Positions 49,701-62,689 are shown, numbered from the stretch's first letter. The stretch: 64,000 nt of DNA from Geotrypetes seraphini (GCF_902459505.1 NC_047095.1:120033380-120097379), one strand, 5' to 3'. The notes: generated from the sequence alone by a model not told the origin. Numbers and translations: made by a program.

Positions 49701-52322
49701 GAGACCGCCTCCCTGCGCATGTTCCACCTGGGACGCACCGACACGATCCGCTCCTCCTCTTCTGAGGCACTGGAGTTTGTTCAGGCCATGGAGGACCCCA
49801 CACGGCAGGTACAAATAGTTGGGAGGGTGTTCACAAAAGAAAGAATTGCCTCACTGCCCTCAGCAGTTGATGACCTCTAAGTGATGTAGATTTCCACCAC
49901 GAGGGCATAGGATTGTGCTGCCTGGGGCATAAGAGCCCTGTGCAGTGTGATCCTCCTTGTTGACCCTATTTCTTCCGCCTATATTAAACGGCACTCCCAA
50001 GTAGAGGTCTGAACGGGGATCACGGGAATCCCGCGGGAATCCCCCCCCCTAACCCACGGGACTCCCACGGGGACCCCCCTCTGGCTCACGGGACTCCCAC
50101 GGGGATGGAAGGCTTTGGAAGCAGGATTCGTCCATATAATATAATGGACACATCAGCCTTAGTAAAAGAGGGGGTTTATAAGTTAATTACCTGAACAGAA
50201 AACAAAAAAAGGGTTCCACCAAAGAGATTCCAAAAGGAAAACAGCAGCGCAAACCCAAAAGAAACTGGAATTGATGATCCTGTCAGAAGCAATTGCTGCT
50301 TTTTATGGGGGACGGGCGGGGATGGAGGTAATTCCTTGCGGGAACGGGTGGGGACGGAGAGGATCCTGGTGGGGATGGAGAAGATCCTTGTGGAGATGGG
50401 TGGGAACGGAGAGGATCCTGATGGAGACGGGTGGGGATGGAGAAGATCCTGGCGGGGACGGGTGGGGACGGAGAGGATCCTGGTGGGGATGGAGAAGATC
50501 CTTGTGGAGATGGGTGGGAACGGAGAGGATCCTGATGGAGACGGGTGGGGATGGAGAAGATCCTGGCGGGGACGGGTGGGGACGGAGAGGATCCTGGTGG
50601 GGATGGAGAAGATCCTTGTGGAGATGGGTGGGAACGGAGAGGATCCTGATGGAGACGGGTGGGGATGGAGAAGATCCTGGCGGGGACGGGTGGGGACGGA
50701 GAGGATCCTGGTGGGGATGGAGAAGATCCTTGTGGAGATGGGTGGGAACGAAGAGGATCCTGATGGAGACGGGTGGGGATGGAGAAGATCCTGGCGGGGA
50801 CGGGTGGGGACGGAGAGGATCCTTGCGGGGACGGGTGGGGATGGATGTGATTTCTGTCCCCGCACAACTCTCTACTCCCAAGGCTTCTGTTCATCACTAG
50901 AGGTGAGCTGCAAGTTCTACATGGGGCAGAATAATAGCGGAACCTGGCTATAGTGCCCAAGAGAGAGGTGGCAGGGTCCAGGCTTTGTCTTGGTTTGCAT
51001 GTACTTGACCTGGCTGGACTGTCTAGGAAGGGTGGCAGGGGCTGGGTCCTTCTCTCGGTGTAATACCTTGTCTTGGTCTTGCAGGTGGCAGTGAAGGTGG
51101 CTTTGCTGGAGAAGGCTGTACTGGCCCACAGTGTCTGCACAGACCAGGTAACTTTCATTCTCCAGGGGCATTCTCTCTTGACTTCCCTTCCCCAAAGAGC
51201 TTACTTATGGAAAACCAAGCTCAAGAGAACGTATGCAACTGTGCTGAAGGTTATACAGTGAATGGGAAGCTGCCTGTTGTCTTATGTAGTAAGAGACAGC
51301 TTTCTAAGCCCCTGGCAACATATATGGTATGAGAAAGCTGCCCACTGACTAGCATAATCATGTTTATACGGTGACCGGCTAGTTTCCTGCACACAAGACT
51401 TATTTTTGTTTTAATGAGATTTTGGGTACTTCCTGCTGCCCTCTCGGTGTGTCCTTCAATCTCTCGTCTTTGTTCTGCTTGTGTCTTCTCAGGCGCTGAA
51501 GGGACAGGCCATCGATCGGCATCTTTTGGGGCTGAAGCTGCAGGCCATCGAGGGTGGTGCCCGGGTCCCTGACATCTTTATGGACACCTCATATGCCGTT
51601 GCCACCCACTGGAAGATCTCCACAGGGCAGGCAAGTCCTGGACACAGACCTATGTGCAGCTCTCTTCTTGCTTTCCTGTTCCCATATGTCCTTCCATACA
51701 GCCATCTGCCCTTTCCTGCTTCTGTATTCTTTTCCTGAAGGAGTGGCTTGGGGGTTTAGAGCAGCTGCCTCAGCACCCTGAGGTTGTGGGTTTGATTCTC
51801 ACTGCAGCTCCTCTGGGCAAGTCACTTAACACTCTCCATTGTCCCAGGTTCATAATAAGTACCTGTCTAAAATATGTAAACTGCTTTGATTGTAGCCACA
51901 CAGAAGCAGTATATCAAATCTCATCCCCTTTACACCTTAATCTTATGTCTACTTATCAACGTATGTCTCCGGTTTGTTTTAATTCCCTCTATCTCTTGTC
52001 TACTTTCTCTATTCCTTTGTCCCTGTTTTAATTGCCTTCCTTGTTGCTCTGTGCTCCAGACACTATCCTAACTTTTAACCTCTGCCCTTCCTATCCCCTC
52101 TACCCACAGGTGGCGGCACGCACAGACTGTGTGATGTGCTACGGGCCGCTGGTCCCAGACGGCTATGCCGTGTGCTACAATCCCATGGCAGAGCGCATCA
52201 ACTTTGCCGTCTCCGCCTTCAACTGCTGTGAGGAAACCAATGCGGAGAAGCTGGCTAGTAGCCTAGAGGAGGCCCTCAACGACCTTCAGAGCCTTCTGCA
52301 AAGAGGAGAGACAGACACCTAG
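31719..52322 (+). CDS. carnitine O-acetyltransferase-like gene, 14 coding exons; catalytic His replaced; frame broken in exon 6
   Basis: This belongs to the choline/carnitine acyltransferase family; CRAT moves acetyl between CoA and carnitine in mitochondria and peroxisomes. Coding exons: 31719-31766, 33244-33501, 34716-34834, 37833-37886, 38420-38585, 39065-39238, 40804-40982, 44919-45019, 47731-47850, 48550-48672, 49673-49808, 51085-51147, 51493-51630, 52110-52322. All phases fit except exon 6, which is one base short (174, not 175). Without that shift the product would be about 630 residues (mammalian CRAT 626), with a constant +5 offset between the residues compared here. The N-terminus is Arg/Lys-rich and acid-poor, like a mitochondrial presequence. 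In CRAT numbering: His343 is Gln, Tyr452 is Cys, Ser554 is Gly; Thr465, Arg518, Glu347 and the CoA contacts Lys419, Lys423, Asp430 are kept. The C-terminus is GETDT, lacking the AKL peroxisomal signal. It may be a pseudoenzyme or a recent pseudogene; family identity is certain. Confidence 0.93.
32297..32576. mobile_element. hAT element (family B)
   Basis: CAGTGGTCTCAAGCACAAAC to GTTTGAGACCACTG; duplications ctgtgaac / ctgtaaac, 7 of 8. It lies in intron 1 of the CRAT-like gene. Confidence 0.87.
32577..33243. repeat. degenerate tandem sequence in CRAT-like intron 1
   Basis: From about 32770 to 33170 a loose repeat of about 60 bases recurs (phrases such as CCC.AGGATGCTGACTGATGG and TAGCACTGTGCAC). 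Copies are diverged. Confidence 0.55.
33244..33501 (+). CDS. CRAT-like exon 2
   Basis: Eighty-six codons in phase 0. They include [20 protein letters not shown] and a stretch ending RATKTENW, matching the N-terminal helices of CRAT (PRLPVPPLQQSLDHYLKAL, ARKTENW). A strong in-exon donor (TTG|GTGAGT) at 33381/33382 could remove the last 40 codons in frame. Confidence 0.93.
33648..34666 (+). mobile_element. hAT-like minisatellite-bearing element (family C)
   Basis: Starts TAGAGAGTTGCGAGGGGACA and ends CAGACCTCTA, with perfect 8-bp duplications ttctgcag (33640-33647, 34667-34674). The left two-thirds are a 30-bp minisatellite. The right third is unique sequence ending in alternating GTCCC/GGGAC stretches. 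It sits in intron 2 of the CRAT-like gene. Confidence 0.9.
33665..34335 (+). repeat. 30-bp BamHI-site minisatellite
   Basis: Unit phrases TCCCCACCCGTCCCCGTCAG and GATCCTCTCCG, about 30 bases, with shorter (18-base) units interspersed; more than 20 copies. Arrays of the same unit are in the other two family C copies. Confidence 0.92.
34716..34834 (+). CDS. CRAT-like exon 3
   Basis: Starts [17 protein letters not shown] and ends [10 protein letters not shown], matching CRAT LSEWWLKTAYLQYRQPV...DFVDLQGQLR. The acceptor is TTTCCTCACAG and the donor AAG|GTCAGT, in phase 2. The donor is weaker than its neighbours. Confidence 0.93.
34944..35140 (+). mobile_element. tRNA-derived SINE
   Basis: GAGTGTGGTGCAGTGGTTAA holds the A box and GTGGGTTCAAACCCATGTTG the B box. 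It is followed by the TGTGACC...CAAGTCACTTAATCCCC body. Confidence 0.75.
35448..35690 (-). mobile_element. CR1 LINE 3' fragment
   Basis: GTACTGGGTCAGACCAAGGG (inverse tail) to GGAATTTGTCCGAACTTTTT. Confidence 0.6.
35682..36075. mobile_element. possible pogo/Tigger-type remnant with a duplicated end
   Basis: CTCTCTGTTAACCAGAACTC at the left is partly inverted in GATTAACTGAGAGTACTG at the right. The left 64 bases, including the end, are directly duplicated (35682-35745 and 35747-35810). Confidence 0.4.
36395..36862 (+). mobile_element. CR1 LINE 3' end
   Basis: Reads [14 protein letters not shown]-like in one frame and [20 protein letters not shown] then [20 protein letters not shown] in another: the CR1 ORF2 C-terminus plus its tail. 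Confidence 0.7.
36869..37280. mobile_element. palindromic hAT element (CAGTGATGTAGCAAGGG ends, family E)
   Basis: CAGTGATGTAGCAAGGGTGA at the left; the right end is GTGCCACCG. Inner arms GGTTCCTGGCGCGAGCAGCA and GCTCGCTCCAGGAAC are inverted. Duplications cttataat / attataat, 7 of 8. A GT repeat lies at 37168-37190. Confidence 0.75.
37535..37800 (-). mobile_element. LINE/SINE 3' end with a TAA-repeat tail
   Basis: TAATAATAATAATAACTTTA then TATACCGCCATAGTCAGGTG, the same 3' end as at 14440-14515 and 17100. Followed by a CAATA-rich simple repeat. Confidence 0.5.
37833..37886 (+). CDS. CRAT-like exon 4
   Basis: A 54-base exon coding [17 protein letters not shown], nearly identical to CRAT FAAKLIEGVLDFKVMID. 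Phase 2 on both sides, GTTTCAG acceptor, GTGAGT donor. Confidence 0.92.
38420..38585 (+). CDS. CRAT-like exon 5
   Basis: Codes [20 protein letters not shown] through [13 protein letters not shown] and [12 protein letters not shown], matching CRAT SLCMNQYYQILSSCRVPGPK and PPTHITVVHNYQ. A polypyrimidine acceptor and a GTGAGG donor, ending in phase 0. Confidence 0.93.
39065..39238 (+). CDS. CRAT-like exon 6, with an apparent one-base deletion
   Basis: Starts [19 protein letters not shown] and runs to NKEPVG-like DKEPLG. The reading frame then shifts at the G run 39178-39181 and meets a TGA at 39185-39187 (codon 256). In the next frame the exon continues with the expected [18 protein letters not shown] up to a normal donor. 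The exon is 174 bases; the phases of both neighbours require 175. This is either a real lesion or a homopolymer error in the assembly. Confidence 0.9.
39600..40487. mobile_element. family E hAT element with a nested family D insertion
   Basis: Starts CAATGGCGTAGTAGGGGGGA and ends CACCCTTGCTACGTCACTG, the expected inverse. Inside lie the family D element (39665-39925) and an A-rich LINE/SINE tail (about 40075-40290). It lies in intron 6 of the CRAT-like gene. Confidence 0.65.
39665..39925. mobile_element. foldback element with 9-bp target duplications (family D)
   Basis: Starts GATGACAGGTCAATTGCACG and ends GTCTATGAACT. Perfect 9-bp duplications ggaatgcct (39656-39664, 39926-39934). The interior consists of repeated GCGCAA / GACAATTGAGCG words in both directions. 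Confidence 0.85.
40804..40982 (+). CDS. CRAT-like exon 7
   Basis: Starts [20 protein letters not shown] and includes [20 protein letters not shown], almost identical to CRAT ([20 protein letters not shown]). The donor is CAG|GTACCA, in phase 0. Confidence 0.94.
41417..42883. mobile_element. pogo/Tigger-like element split by CR1 and other repeats
   Basis: CAGTAGAGTCTCGCTTATCC at the left and GGATAATCGAGACTCTGCTG at the right are inverted. The interior includes CR1 sequence, so only the ends and a little flanking interior belong to it. Confidence 0.55.
41585..42680 (+). mobile_element. CR1 LINE 3' end, interrupted
   Basis: TGAGACCTCATTTAGAATAT (41650-41669) continues at 42200 with [20 protein letters not shown] and ends GGCAGACTGGATGGGCCATT. 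An unassigned insert lies between about 41690 and 42195. Confidence 0.65.
43095..43290 (-). mobile_element. CR1 LINE 3' tail
   Basis: AAGAACATAAGAAACAGCCA through CAGAGCAGTGGTCCATCTAG to ATTCCATGCTGCCGATCCCA, the same segment that is expanded at 19.9 kb. Confidence 0.65.
43293..43739. mobile_element. palindromic hAT MITE (family A) with a nested element
   Basis: CAGGGCTGCCCAATTCCTGT to GGGCAGCCCTG; duplications ttctagaa / ttctaaaa, 7 of 8. Interrupted by the TAGAGAATG element at 43383-43626. Confidence 0.85.
43383..43626. mobile_element. hAT-like element with TAGAGAATGACA ends, nested
   Basis: Starts TAGAGAATGACATGGTGACA and ends CACCGTGTCATTCTCTA. Duplications atttgcat / atttgcac, 7 of 8, inside the family A MITE. 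Confidence 0.85.
43805..44400. mobile_element. MITE with AATTCTATA-type ends, interrupted by a hAT MITE
   Basis: CCCCCTAATTCTATATATGG at the left and CATTTATAGGATTGAGTTTT at the right are partly inverted. GCGCCAAT / GGCGCTAAT words lie inside. Family A copy 44073-44245 lies within. Confidence 0.5.
44073..44245. mobile_element. palindromic hAT MITE (family A)
   Basis: CAGGGATCCCCAAAGTCCCT to its inverse, perfect duplications gtgtaaat (44065-44072, 44246-44253). Confidence 0.92.
44446..44592. mobile_element. MITE (CCCTTTTACAAAACCG ends)
   Basis: CCCCTTTTACAAAACCGTAG and CACCACAGTTTTGTAAAAGG are inverted, with centre ATAGGAATTCTATGAGC. Confidence 0.65.
44919..45019 (+). CDS. CRAT-like exon 8, active-site exon with Gln in place of the catalytic His
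   Basis: Codes [20 protein letters not shown] and [13 protein letters not shown]. In every active member of the family this site reads E-H (CRAT YEHAAAEGPP; CPT and CHAT also E-H). Here the codon 44961-44963 is CAG (Gln). The surrounding residues, including Glu347, are intact. The acceptor is CGCCGTAG and the donor GTAAGA. Confidence 0.93.
45131..45530. mobile_element. MITE with GTTCTCGTTATTCGC ends
   Basis: GGTCCGTTCTCGTTATTCGC at the left and GTGAATAACGAGAACAGACT at the right are inverted, and the interior is partly palindromic. Confidence 0.65.
45531..46145. other. CRAT-like intron 8, no recognised feature
   Basis: Unassigned sequence between two MITEs; no exon or known repeat recognised. 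Confidence 0.3.
46146..46662. mobile_element. MITE with GTATTTTTCGGTCTGTAAGACGC-type ends
   Basis: CCGTATTTTTCGGTCTGTAA at the left and GAGCAAAAAATACAGTATAT at the right are partly inverted, and GACGCACCC and GACACACCC flank inside. A C-run lies at 46180-46195. Inner arms around 46330-46540 (TGTTGCAGAGCAGCACACAA and its inverse) also pair. Confidence 0.6.
47025..47337. mobile_element. hAT element (family B), reverse orientation
   Basis: CAGTGGTCTCAAACTCGCGG to GAGTTTGAGACCACTG; duplications gtttagag / gtgtagag, 7 of 8. Confidence 0.88.
47731..47850 (+). CDS. CRAT-like exon 9
   Basis: Codes [20 protein letters not shown] and [19 protein letters not shown], matching CRAT FNITPEIKSDIEKAKQNLS. 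Phase 2 on both sides; TTTTTGCAG acceptor, GTGAGT donor. Confidence 0.93.
47942..48383. mobile_element. palindromic hAT MITE with a nested family D element
   Basis: CGGTGGCTCCCAACCCTGTC to GGTTGGGGACCACTG; its right arm is split by the family D insertion 48079-48332. Confidence 0.8.
48079..48332. mobile_element. foldback element with 9-bp target duplications (family D), nested
   Basis: Starts GGTTCATAGACAACAACGCG and ends TTGACCTGACACC. Perfect 9-bp duplications ccgaaaacc (48070-48078, 48333-48341). Confidence 0.9.
48550..48672 (+). CDS. CRAT-like exon 10 (CoA-contact residues kept)
   Basis: Codes [20 protein letters not shown] and then [20 protein letters not shown]. The lysines of FGK..PK and the Asp of SPD, which contact the CoA 3'-phosphate and adenosine part in CRAT (Lys419, Lys423, Asp430), are all present. 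Phase 2, GCTTTCAG acceptor, GTATAA donor. Confidence 0.93.
48959..49543. mobile_element. MITE with GGCTAGATTCACCAAGG ends
   Basis: GGCTAGATTCACCAAGGCCA at the left and TCCTTAGTGAATCTAGCGCT at the right are inverted. GATCCGA / TCGGATC words mark the arms. ctatg occurs on both sides. Confidence 0.65.
49673..49808 (+). CDS. CRAT-like exon 11 (carnitine-site Tyr changed to Cys)
   Basis: Codes [20 protein letters not shown] followed by [19 protein letters not shown] has [18 protein letters not shown]; the Tyr (Tyr452, which contacts the carnitine carboxylate) is Cys, codon TGC at 49698-49700. Thr465 (in GRTDT) is kept. Confidence 0.93.
50002..50874 (-). mobile_element. hAT-like minisatellite-bearing element (family C)
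   Basis: Starts TAGAGGTCTGAACGGGGATC and ends CACAACTCTCTA, with perfect 8-bp duplications ctcccaag (49994-50001, 50875-50882). Inside, the 30-bp unit is organised in a higher-order repeat of about 120 bases, four to five copies (50340-50830). It lies in intron 11 of the CRAT-like gene. Confidence 0.9.
51085..51147 (+). CDS. CRAT-like exon 12
   Basis: A 63-base exon, [20 protein letters not shown], phase 0, matching CRAT HQKVELLRKAVQAHRGYTDR. GTAACT donor. Confidence 0.9.
51493..51630 (+). CDS. CRAT-like exon 13, ending at a GC splice donor
   Basis: Codes [20 protein letters not shown] and [19 protein letters not shown]. Arg518 (DRH) is kept. The STS motif (LSTSQ in CRAT) reads ISTGQ, so Ser554 is Gly (GGG 51625-51627). 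The intron starts GCAAGT, a non-canonical but well-formed GC donor; no usable GT lies at the required position. Confidence 0.93.
51745..51925 (+). mobile_element. tRNA-derived SINE fragment
   Basis: TTTAGAGCAGCTGCCTCAGC, GTTGTGGGTTTGATTCTCAC (B-box region) and GGGCAAGTCACTTAACACTC match the SINE family. Confidence 0.65.
52110..52322 (+). CDS. CRAT-like exon 14 (C-terminus)
   Basis: Codes [20 protein letters not shown], then [20 protein letters not shown] and a C-terminal helix, with stop TAG at 52320-52322. Met564, which limits acyl length in CRAT, is kept (TDCVM). The protein ends RGETDT, with no AKL-type peroxisomal signal. Confidence 0.94.
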   Translation: MAARTDCVMCYGPLVPDGYAVCYNPMAERINFAVSAFNCCEETNAEKLASSLEEALNDLQSLLQRGETDT

Positions 52323-52920
52323 AGCCAAGGTGGCCCCAGAGAGTTTCTGCTTCTCTTTCTAGAAGGGAAGAGAAAAATCCTTGATCCTGGATGCTGATCT
52401 TTTTCTGGGTGAAAAGTAGATGGAGTCTCTCTCTTATTTTTTTTGCTCCCTTCTTATCTCCAATATAAAGGGCTAAGCTTTGGGTCGGTGCCCAAAGCAT
52501 GAAGTGAGAATTTTAAGACTTCTCAGACAGTTGCTGTGCTTTTTTTTTTTTTTTGCAACCTCCGCTGGCCCTGTTCAGTAACACACTTCCTCAAGCTCCT
52601 CTCATAGGCCTCTGTCTCACAAATCTTTAGCTTCTGGATCATAGCCTCAGCGGCTTGCTCCAGCTACTCCCATTTGTGGGGCCTTCACTACATGTTCTTT
52701 CTGGACCTTATCACCAGCCTCTGCCTCTTATGTGTTTGGGGCGCCTCCGCTTTGCAGGCCTAGATGGAAACGGGACATTTGCAGAGAGGGGAATGGACTG
52801 AGATTAGCTCTTGTTTGGGGAGGGGGTGGGGGATGCCAGCCGCGACTTAAGTTTATGTACATACGATTCCTGAAGACGAATGTCTTAACTTATTCTGTTA
52901 ATAAAAGCTGTGCAAACTAA
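52323..52920 (+). terminator. 3' UTR and poly(A) signal of the CRAT-like gene
   Basis: About 600 bases follow the stop codon. A canonical AATAAA at 52900-52905 is followed by a plausible cleavage site near 52920. Confidence 0.75.
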
Positions 52921-53856
52921 AGCTGTTTTAAATGGAAAACGAGGATGACTTTCTCTTTCATTGAAGTTCTGTAGCGTTGCCCCTTGTAGGCGTAAAATCG
53001 ATAACTGTGGCTTCTGCCCAGTGTTCTCCAAGGTATTGCCTTAAGTTCCTGCAGGATCTTTGCAGTGCAGGAGACCACATATTCCACGGTATCAAGCACA
53101 GATTTCAGGGAGCTCCTCCGGGAGACGAGACCGAGCTGACCCCCTCAATTTTAAACCAGACTCCCCAATCGAACCTGGGGATTGAATCAGGTTGGGCAGA
53201 CTGGATGGACCATCTGCCGTCATCTACTATGTTGCTCTGTCCTTAGGGCTTATTCCAGCTATACCCCCCCCCAAAAAAAAATAATAATTCCTCCAACAAA
53301 TTCATCTAGGAACAGCAGGTATTTGGAGTTTTTAAGCTCTGCTTTGATACGTTGAGGGATCAACTTAGTTCCACAACGCGCTGGGAAGGTTTTCACACTG
53401 CGGTGCCCCAAATCTGCTGGAGACTGAAGACATCTTTGGAGCTTCCGCCACTCTCCCCCTCTCCCTCAATTAGTGATTTATATTTTTTAACATTTTAATT
53501 TCTGGGGGGGAGGGGGTTAGTGGAGGGGGGGAGTTTAGAGGGATTGCTCTCTCTCTTCTGAGCCCTTCTTTCTATGAATTCCCCCCTCAGAGTTTGAGAA
53601 TATGGAACGCTTATAGGGAGTCAGGGGCCTGCGGGCACTGCTGCAGCTATTCTCCCGGGGGGCCATCTGCCAAAGACACCCCTTTTTGCTTTTCCCTGTG
53701 TGTCTTGCCTTACTGTATTCACAATGAAGAGAGAGGAAAAAAAGGGGGGGCAGAGAGGGGAAGGGCTGGAGTGGAGCAGCGTAGAACGGATTTGGAGGAG
53801 GAGGAGGAGGGGGTTCTGTGATCGCTCTGGAAACGCACCGGAATCCTTGAGCTGCG
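52921..53856 (+). other. CRAT-like to PRRT1 intergenic interval
   Basis: A short gap between the two plus-strand genes. It holds a small CR1 3' scrap (about 53180-53245, GGGCAGACTGGATGGACCAT) and, right of 53440, G-rich sequence that probably contains the PRRT1 promoter and 5' UTR. No TATA box was picked out. Confidence 0.45.
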
Positions 53857-59293
<5,437 letters not shown>

Positions 59294-62200
59294 CCCCTGG
59301 AACTCGTGGAGCATCAAACCAGAACGCCCATCCCCTACCCCTCAACTTCTGCACCAAGCCAGGCAGGATCTCCTGACGAACTCTCATCTTCCCCTTTCTC
59401 CTTCCAGTACTGGATTCAGCCCCTTCCTCTTGTCTCCCTTTCTCCTCGACTCTCCCACAAGGGCATGAGACAAGCGAGGGGAGATAATATAATATTCTGA
59501 TTATATTGATTATTATGCATATTTATTCCTTTGTAGTATTGACTTTGATAGTCATTTCTAGATGCTAAGAAGAAACGGCGATATGTGGACGCTCTTTCTT
59601 TAGAGAAATGTGGACGCTCATTCTTTAGAAGAACGGTCACTATTTCTTCTCCATTCTTCCCCTCACCTATTCCAGAATAATGAGCAGTTATTTGAGGACT
59701 TTGTAGGGGTAAAATCAGTGTCTGCTTGCAAAGGGGACAAAGACACTGGTGGCATGGGGTGGGGGGATTAAGTTAAATTAGGTGGAGGGCACTTGCTGGC
59801 TGTTGATGCCCTTTCCTGGGCTACTGAAGTCTGGGGGGGAGCAGAGGGAGCCATTGCACAGAGGAGATTAACAAGAAATCAGTAATTGCCATGGACGGAG
59901 GAGTTCATGAGAAATGTTTCGAGAGCGTCTAGCAATTGTTCAAAATTATTTGATGAGGGTTTTTGGTTGGTTTTTTTGGACTTTATGAAGAGTGAAAATG
60001 TTGCAGCAACTGACTCAGTTCCTAAGGTCCAAGTATGGATCATAGATGCTGGACAAGATGTGAGGTAATGTGGTGGCTTCCGATGGTGTCGACCATCCAC
60101 GCAACGGACCGACCACAACTGTAGTGTTATTTCATGTCCTACAAGTGCCCAGACCCTGTGGCTGACAGATGGGCTATGGCCAGGAATCATTGTATTCTTT
60201 TGCCATGGTGGGGATATTTTTTTGGCCATTATCTACTGTGATACTGTATCGCTCCATGGTCAGTCTGTCCCAGCCATGGTCAATAGCTGAAGTCATGGAA
60301 TTATCACACCGTGGCAGCTATTCTTAGCCAAATTAAAAGAAGAACCATGGTTCAAACTGACCCTTCCTGATGTGGGACAGCTTAGCATAAGCTCTGGAAA
60401 TGAGTGAGTGGGACGGAACAACTGGGTGTAGGAGAGAGGAATTAGGAAGCCCTCAACTTGAGTGAGCGGGTGGGACTAGGATAGTGTGGGACTGGGGTGA
60501 GTGTATGAGGTGATGGGAGGGATCGATGTGGGAGTAAGCGGGAAAGATAGGAGGGTGTGTGTGTGTGGGGGGGGTGTCAGTGGAAGAGCACTTGGGGATG
60601 ATGGTGGAATGGGATAGTGTAATGAAGATTTAGTAGATGAAATGAGGATTAGTATGGGAGGGAGATGCTGAGGTGGAAAAGGACAGGAAGATCACAATGG
60701 GGTGATGTGAATAGATCGGAGGAGGGCATTCTGAGGTTAAGGGGAGTTTTGAAGGTGAGATGAGGAGGTGCTCTAGGGAAGGATAGGTAGGACAAAGGCG
60801 AGAACTGTGGGGTGAGCAAACGAGACAAAGGTGGAAGTGAGTGGGATGGGGGACAGAGGCAAGGTTGGAAAGTGGATGGGGACGTAGGAACTGCTTTGAG
60901 GTCGATAGGTAGAAAAGGGGGCAATCTAGAGATAGTAGGTGGAATGGGAGTTCTTATGTCTCGGTGGATTGGGAGGCTGGGGGTGAGTGGAACAGCAGGG
61001 GTTATGACAGTGGGCGGGACCTTGAAGGGTGTGAATGGGTAAATGAATGAGACATGGCGATGGTGGAGTAGGAGAAGAGATGAGTGGGTAGGATGGGGGG
61101 CAGGTGGGAGAAGAAAATGAATGGTTAGGTGATGCCGTGAGGAGCAGTGAATACATGTGATGGAGGGGCTGCCTTGGTGTAAATGGTTTGAAGAGAAGGG
61201 TGAGTGAGAAAGAGTGACTAAGTCAGGAGGAGGAGGAACTAGGAGTGAAATGAGGAAGGGGGTGCCCTGAAAGTGGGTGGGACAGGAAGGGAGGGCACTT
61301 TGGAGGTATATAAGATGGAAGCGGGGAAAGGTAGGGTTAAAAGGATCAGAGATGCCAAGTCGCACTCATTAAGACTGTGCCACAATCATTTAAATAATCT
61401 CACTCAGGAGTGTACCACGTTCATTTGAAGGTTCTCTCATGCTATCTGCGCCTCTTCTGTCCCTCATTAGGAGTGTGTCACACTCATTTGATGGCTTTCT
61501 CACCCTGATACTGTCTGAGCCCCTTCTCTCACCCAGGAGTGTATCACACTCATATGAAGTCTCTCACACTCTCTGATCCCCTTCTCTCACTGGTTGGAGC
61601 CTCAGAGTAGAGAATGACACAGGGACAATTTTCTGTGAGTTTTGTTACAATCTCTGCAACATTCCTATAAGCTCTGCTTTAACCACACAAGCCTCAAACA
61701 CTTATGATTTTAAAGGGGTTGAGGCTTGTGCAGATGAGGACAGAGCTTGCAGGAATGGGGCAGAGATTGTCAAAGAACTCGCCGGGATGGGAAAATGAGT
61801 TCCTGCTGAGAAAAATTTGTCCCCCGTCTCATTCTCTACCTCGGAGCCATTGCAGTATCCCTTCACTGCTTTTATGAGGGACAAGCCAAAGCCATTGAGT
61901 GAAGACCAAGCCACTAAGACTAAGTGAAGACCTTTTTCTAGCCCAAAGAATGTTCCCATGTTGCCTCTGTCTCCCTCTAGAGGCTCCAAAGAAAAGTATA
62001 TATCATTTTATGCTGGTTTTTGTTTTGCTTCTCATTTTAAAGCAATAATACACTTAAATATGTCTGTATTTGTACCCTGGCTGCATCAGGTGAGAAATCT
62101 CACCCTTTGGGGTGGATCACCCTTGGCATCTCTGAGGTAAGGTCTGAGAGAGGGAGTCGGGGGTGAGAGATGAGTGGACCAGAGCTTTGACCCATAATTG

Positions 62201-62395
62201 CTGCTGTTTTGTTGTGACAGAGACCTTGATCATTATCCTCACTTGTGTTTATTTATTCCCCACTATTTATCGGGAATACTTTGTTTTTTCTTCGTAAGGT
62301 GATTATTATTTTCCCCCCTTCAGGATCTGATCTGTTATTATCTATTTAAAAATAAACTTAAAGACGATCAATAAAATCTTAAATAAGATGTATAT
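59294..62395 (+). other. probable long 3' UTR of PRRT1
   Basis: About 3.1 kb without coding signal, ending near AATAAA at 62370-62375 (another near 62350). It holds a purine-rich tract (60400-61365, many GGG/AGG words, with a GT repeat near 60555) and a hAT-type element (61608-61838). An earlier poly(A) site cannot be excluded. Confidence 0.4.
61608..61838. mobile_element. hAT-like element with TAGAGAATGACA ends
   Basis: TAGAGAATGACACAGGGACA to GTCTCATTCTCTA; duplications cctcagag / cctcggag, 7 of 8. It has the same ends as 43383-43626. Confidence 0.85.
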
Positions 62396-62689
62396 ATCAT
62401 GTTCTTTCTTCTACTCCTTCCCCCCCTCCTTGTTTTGTATAAGAGAAGAGGCCTTACGGGTTCCCCAATCTTTGGCTGTTGTATATCATAGCTATGAAAG
62501 GGAAACCACATGCAATGAATAGCCATGGCAAAAACAAAAAACAAACTGCAGACTCCTATGTACCAGATGCAGGCAATGTTTATTATACTATGAAACAGAT
62601 TTGTGGGTGAAAATCTTTCTCATTTCATTGTGAATAGCCTGCGGATTCTCTCAGGACAGGTTTGGGAACCACCAGGGTAGAATATGAAC

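Noticed and set aside
50176-51158. Several long open frames on both strands, up to 291 codons
   Set aside because: Same minisatellite as at 33.7 kb, in reverse. Repeat by-product.
60649-61365. A 238-codon Pro/Ser/His-rich minus-strand open frame
   Set aside because: It is antisense to a purine-rich stretch of the likely PRRT1 3' UTR. Low complexity, no domain.
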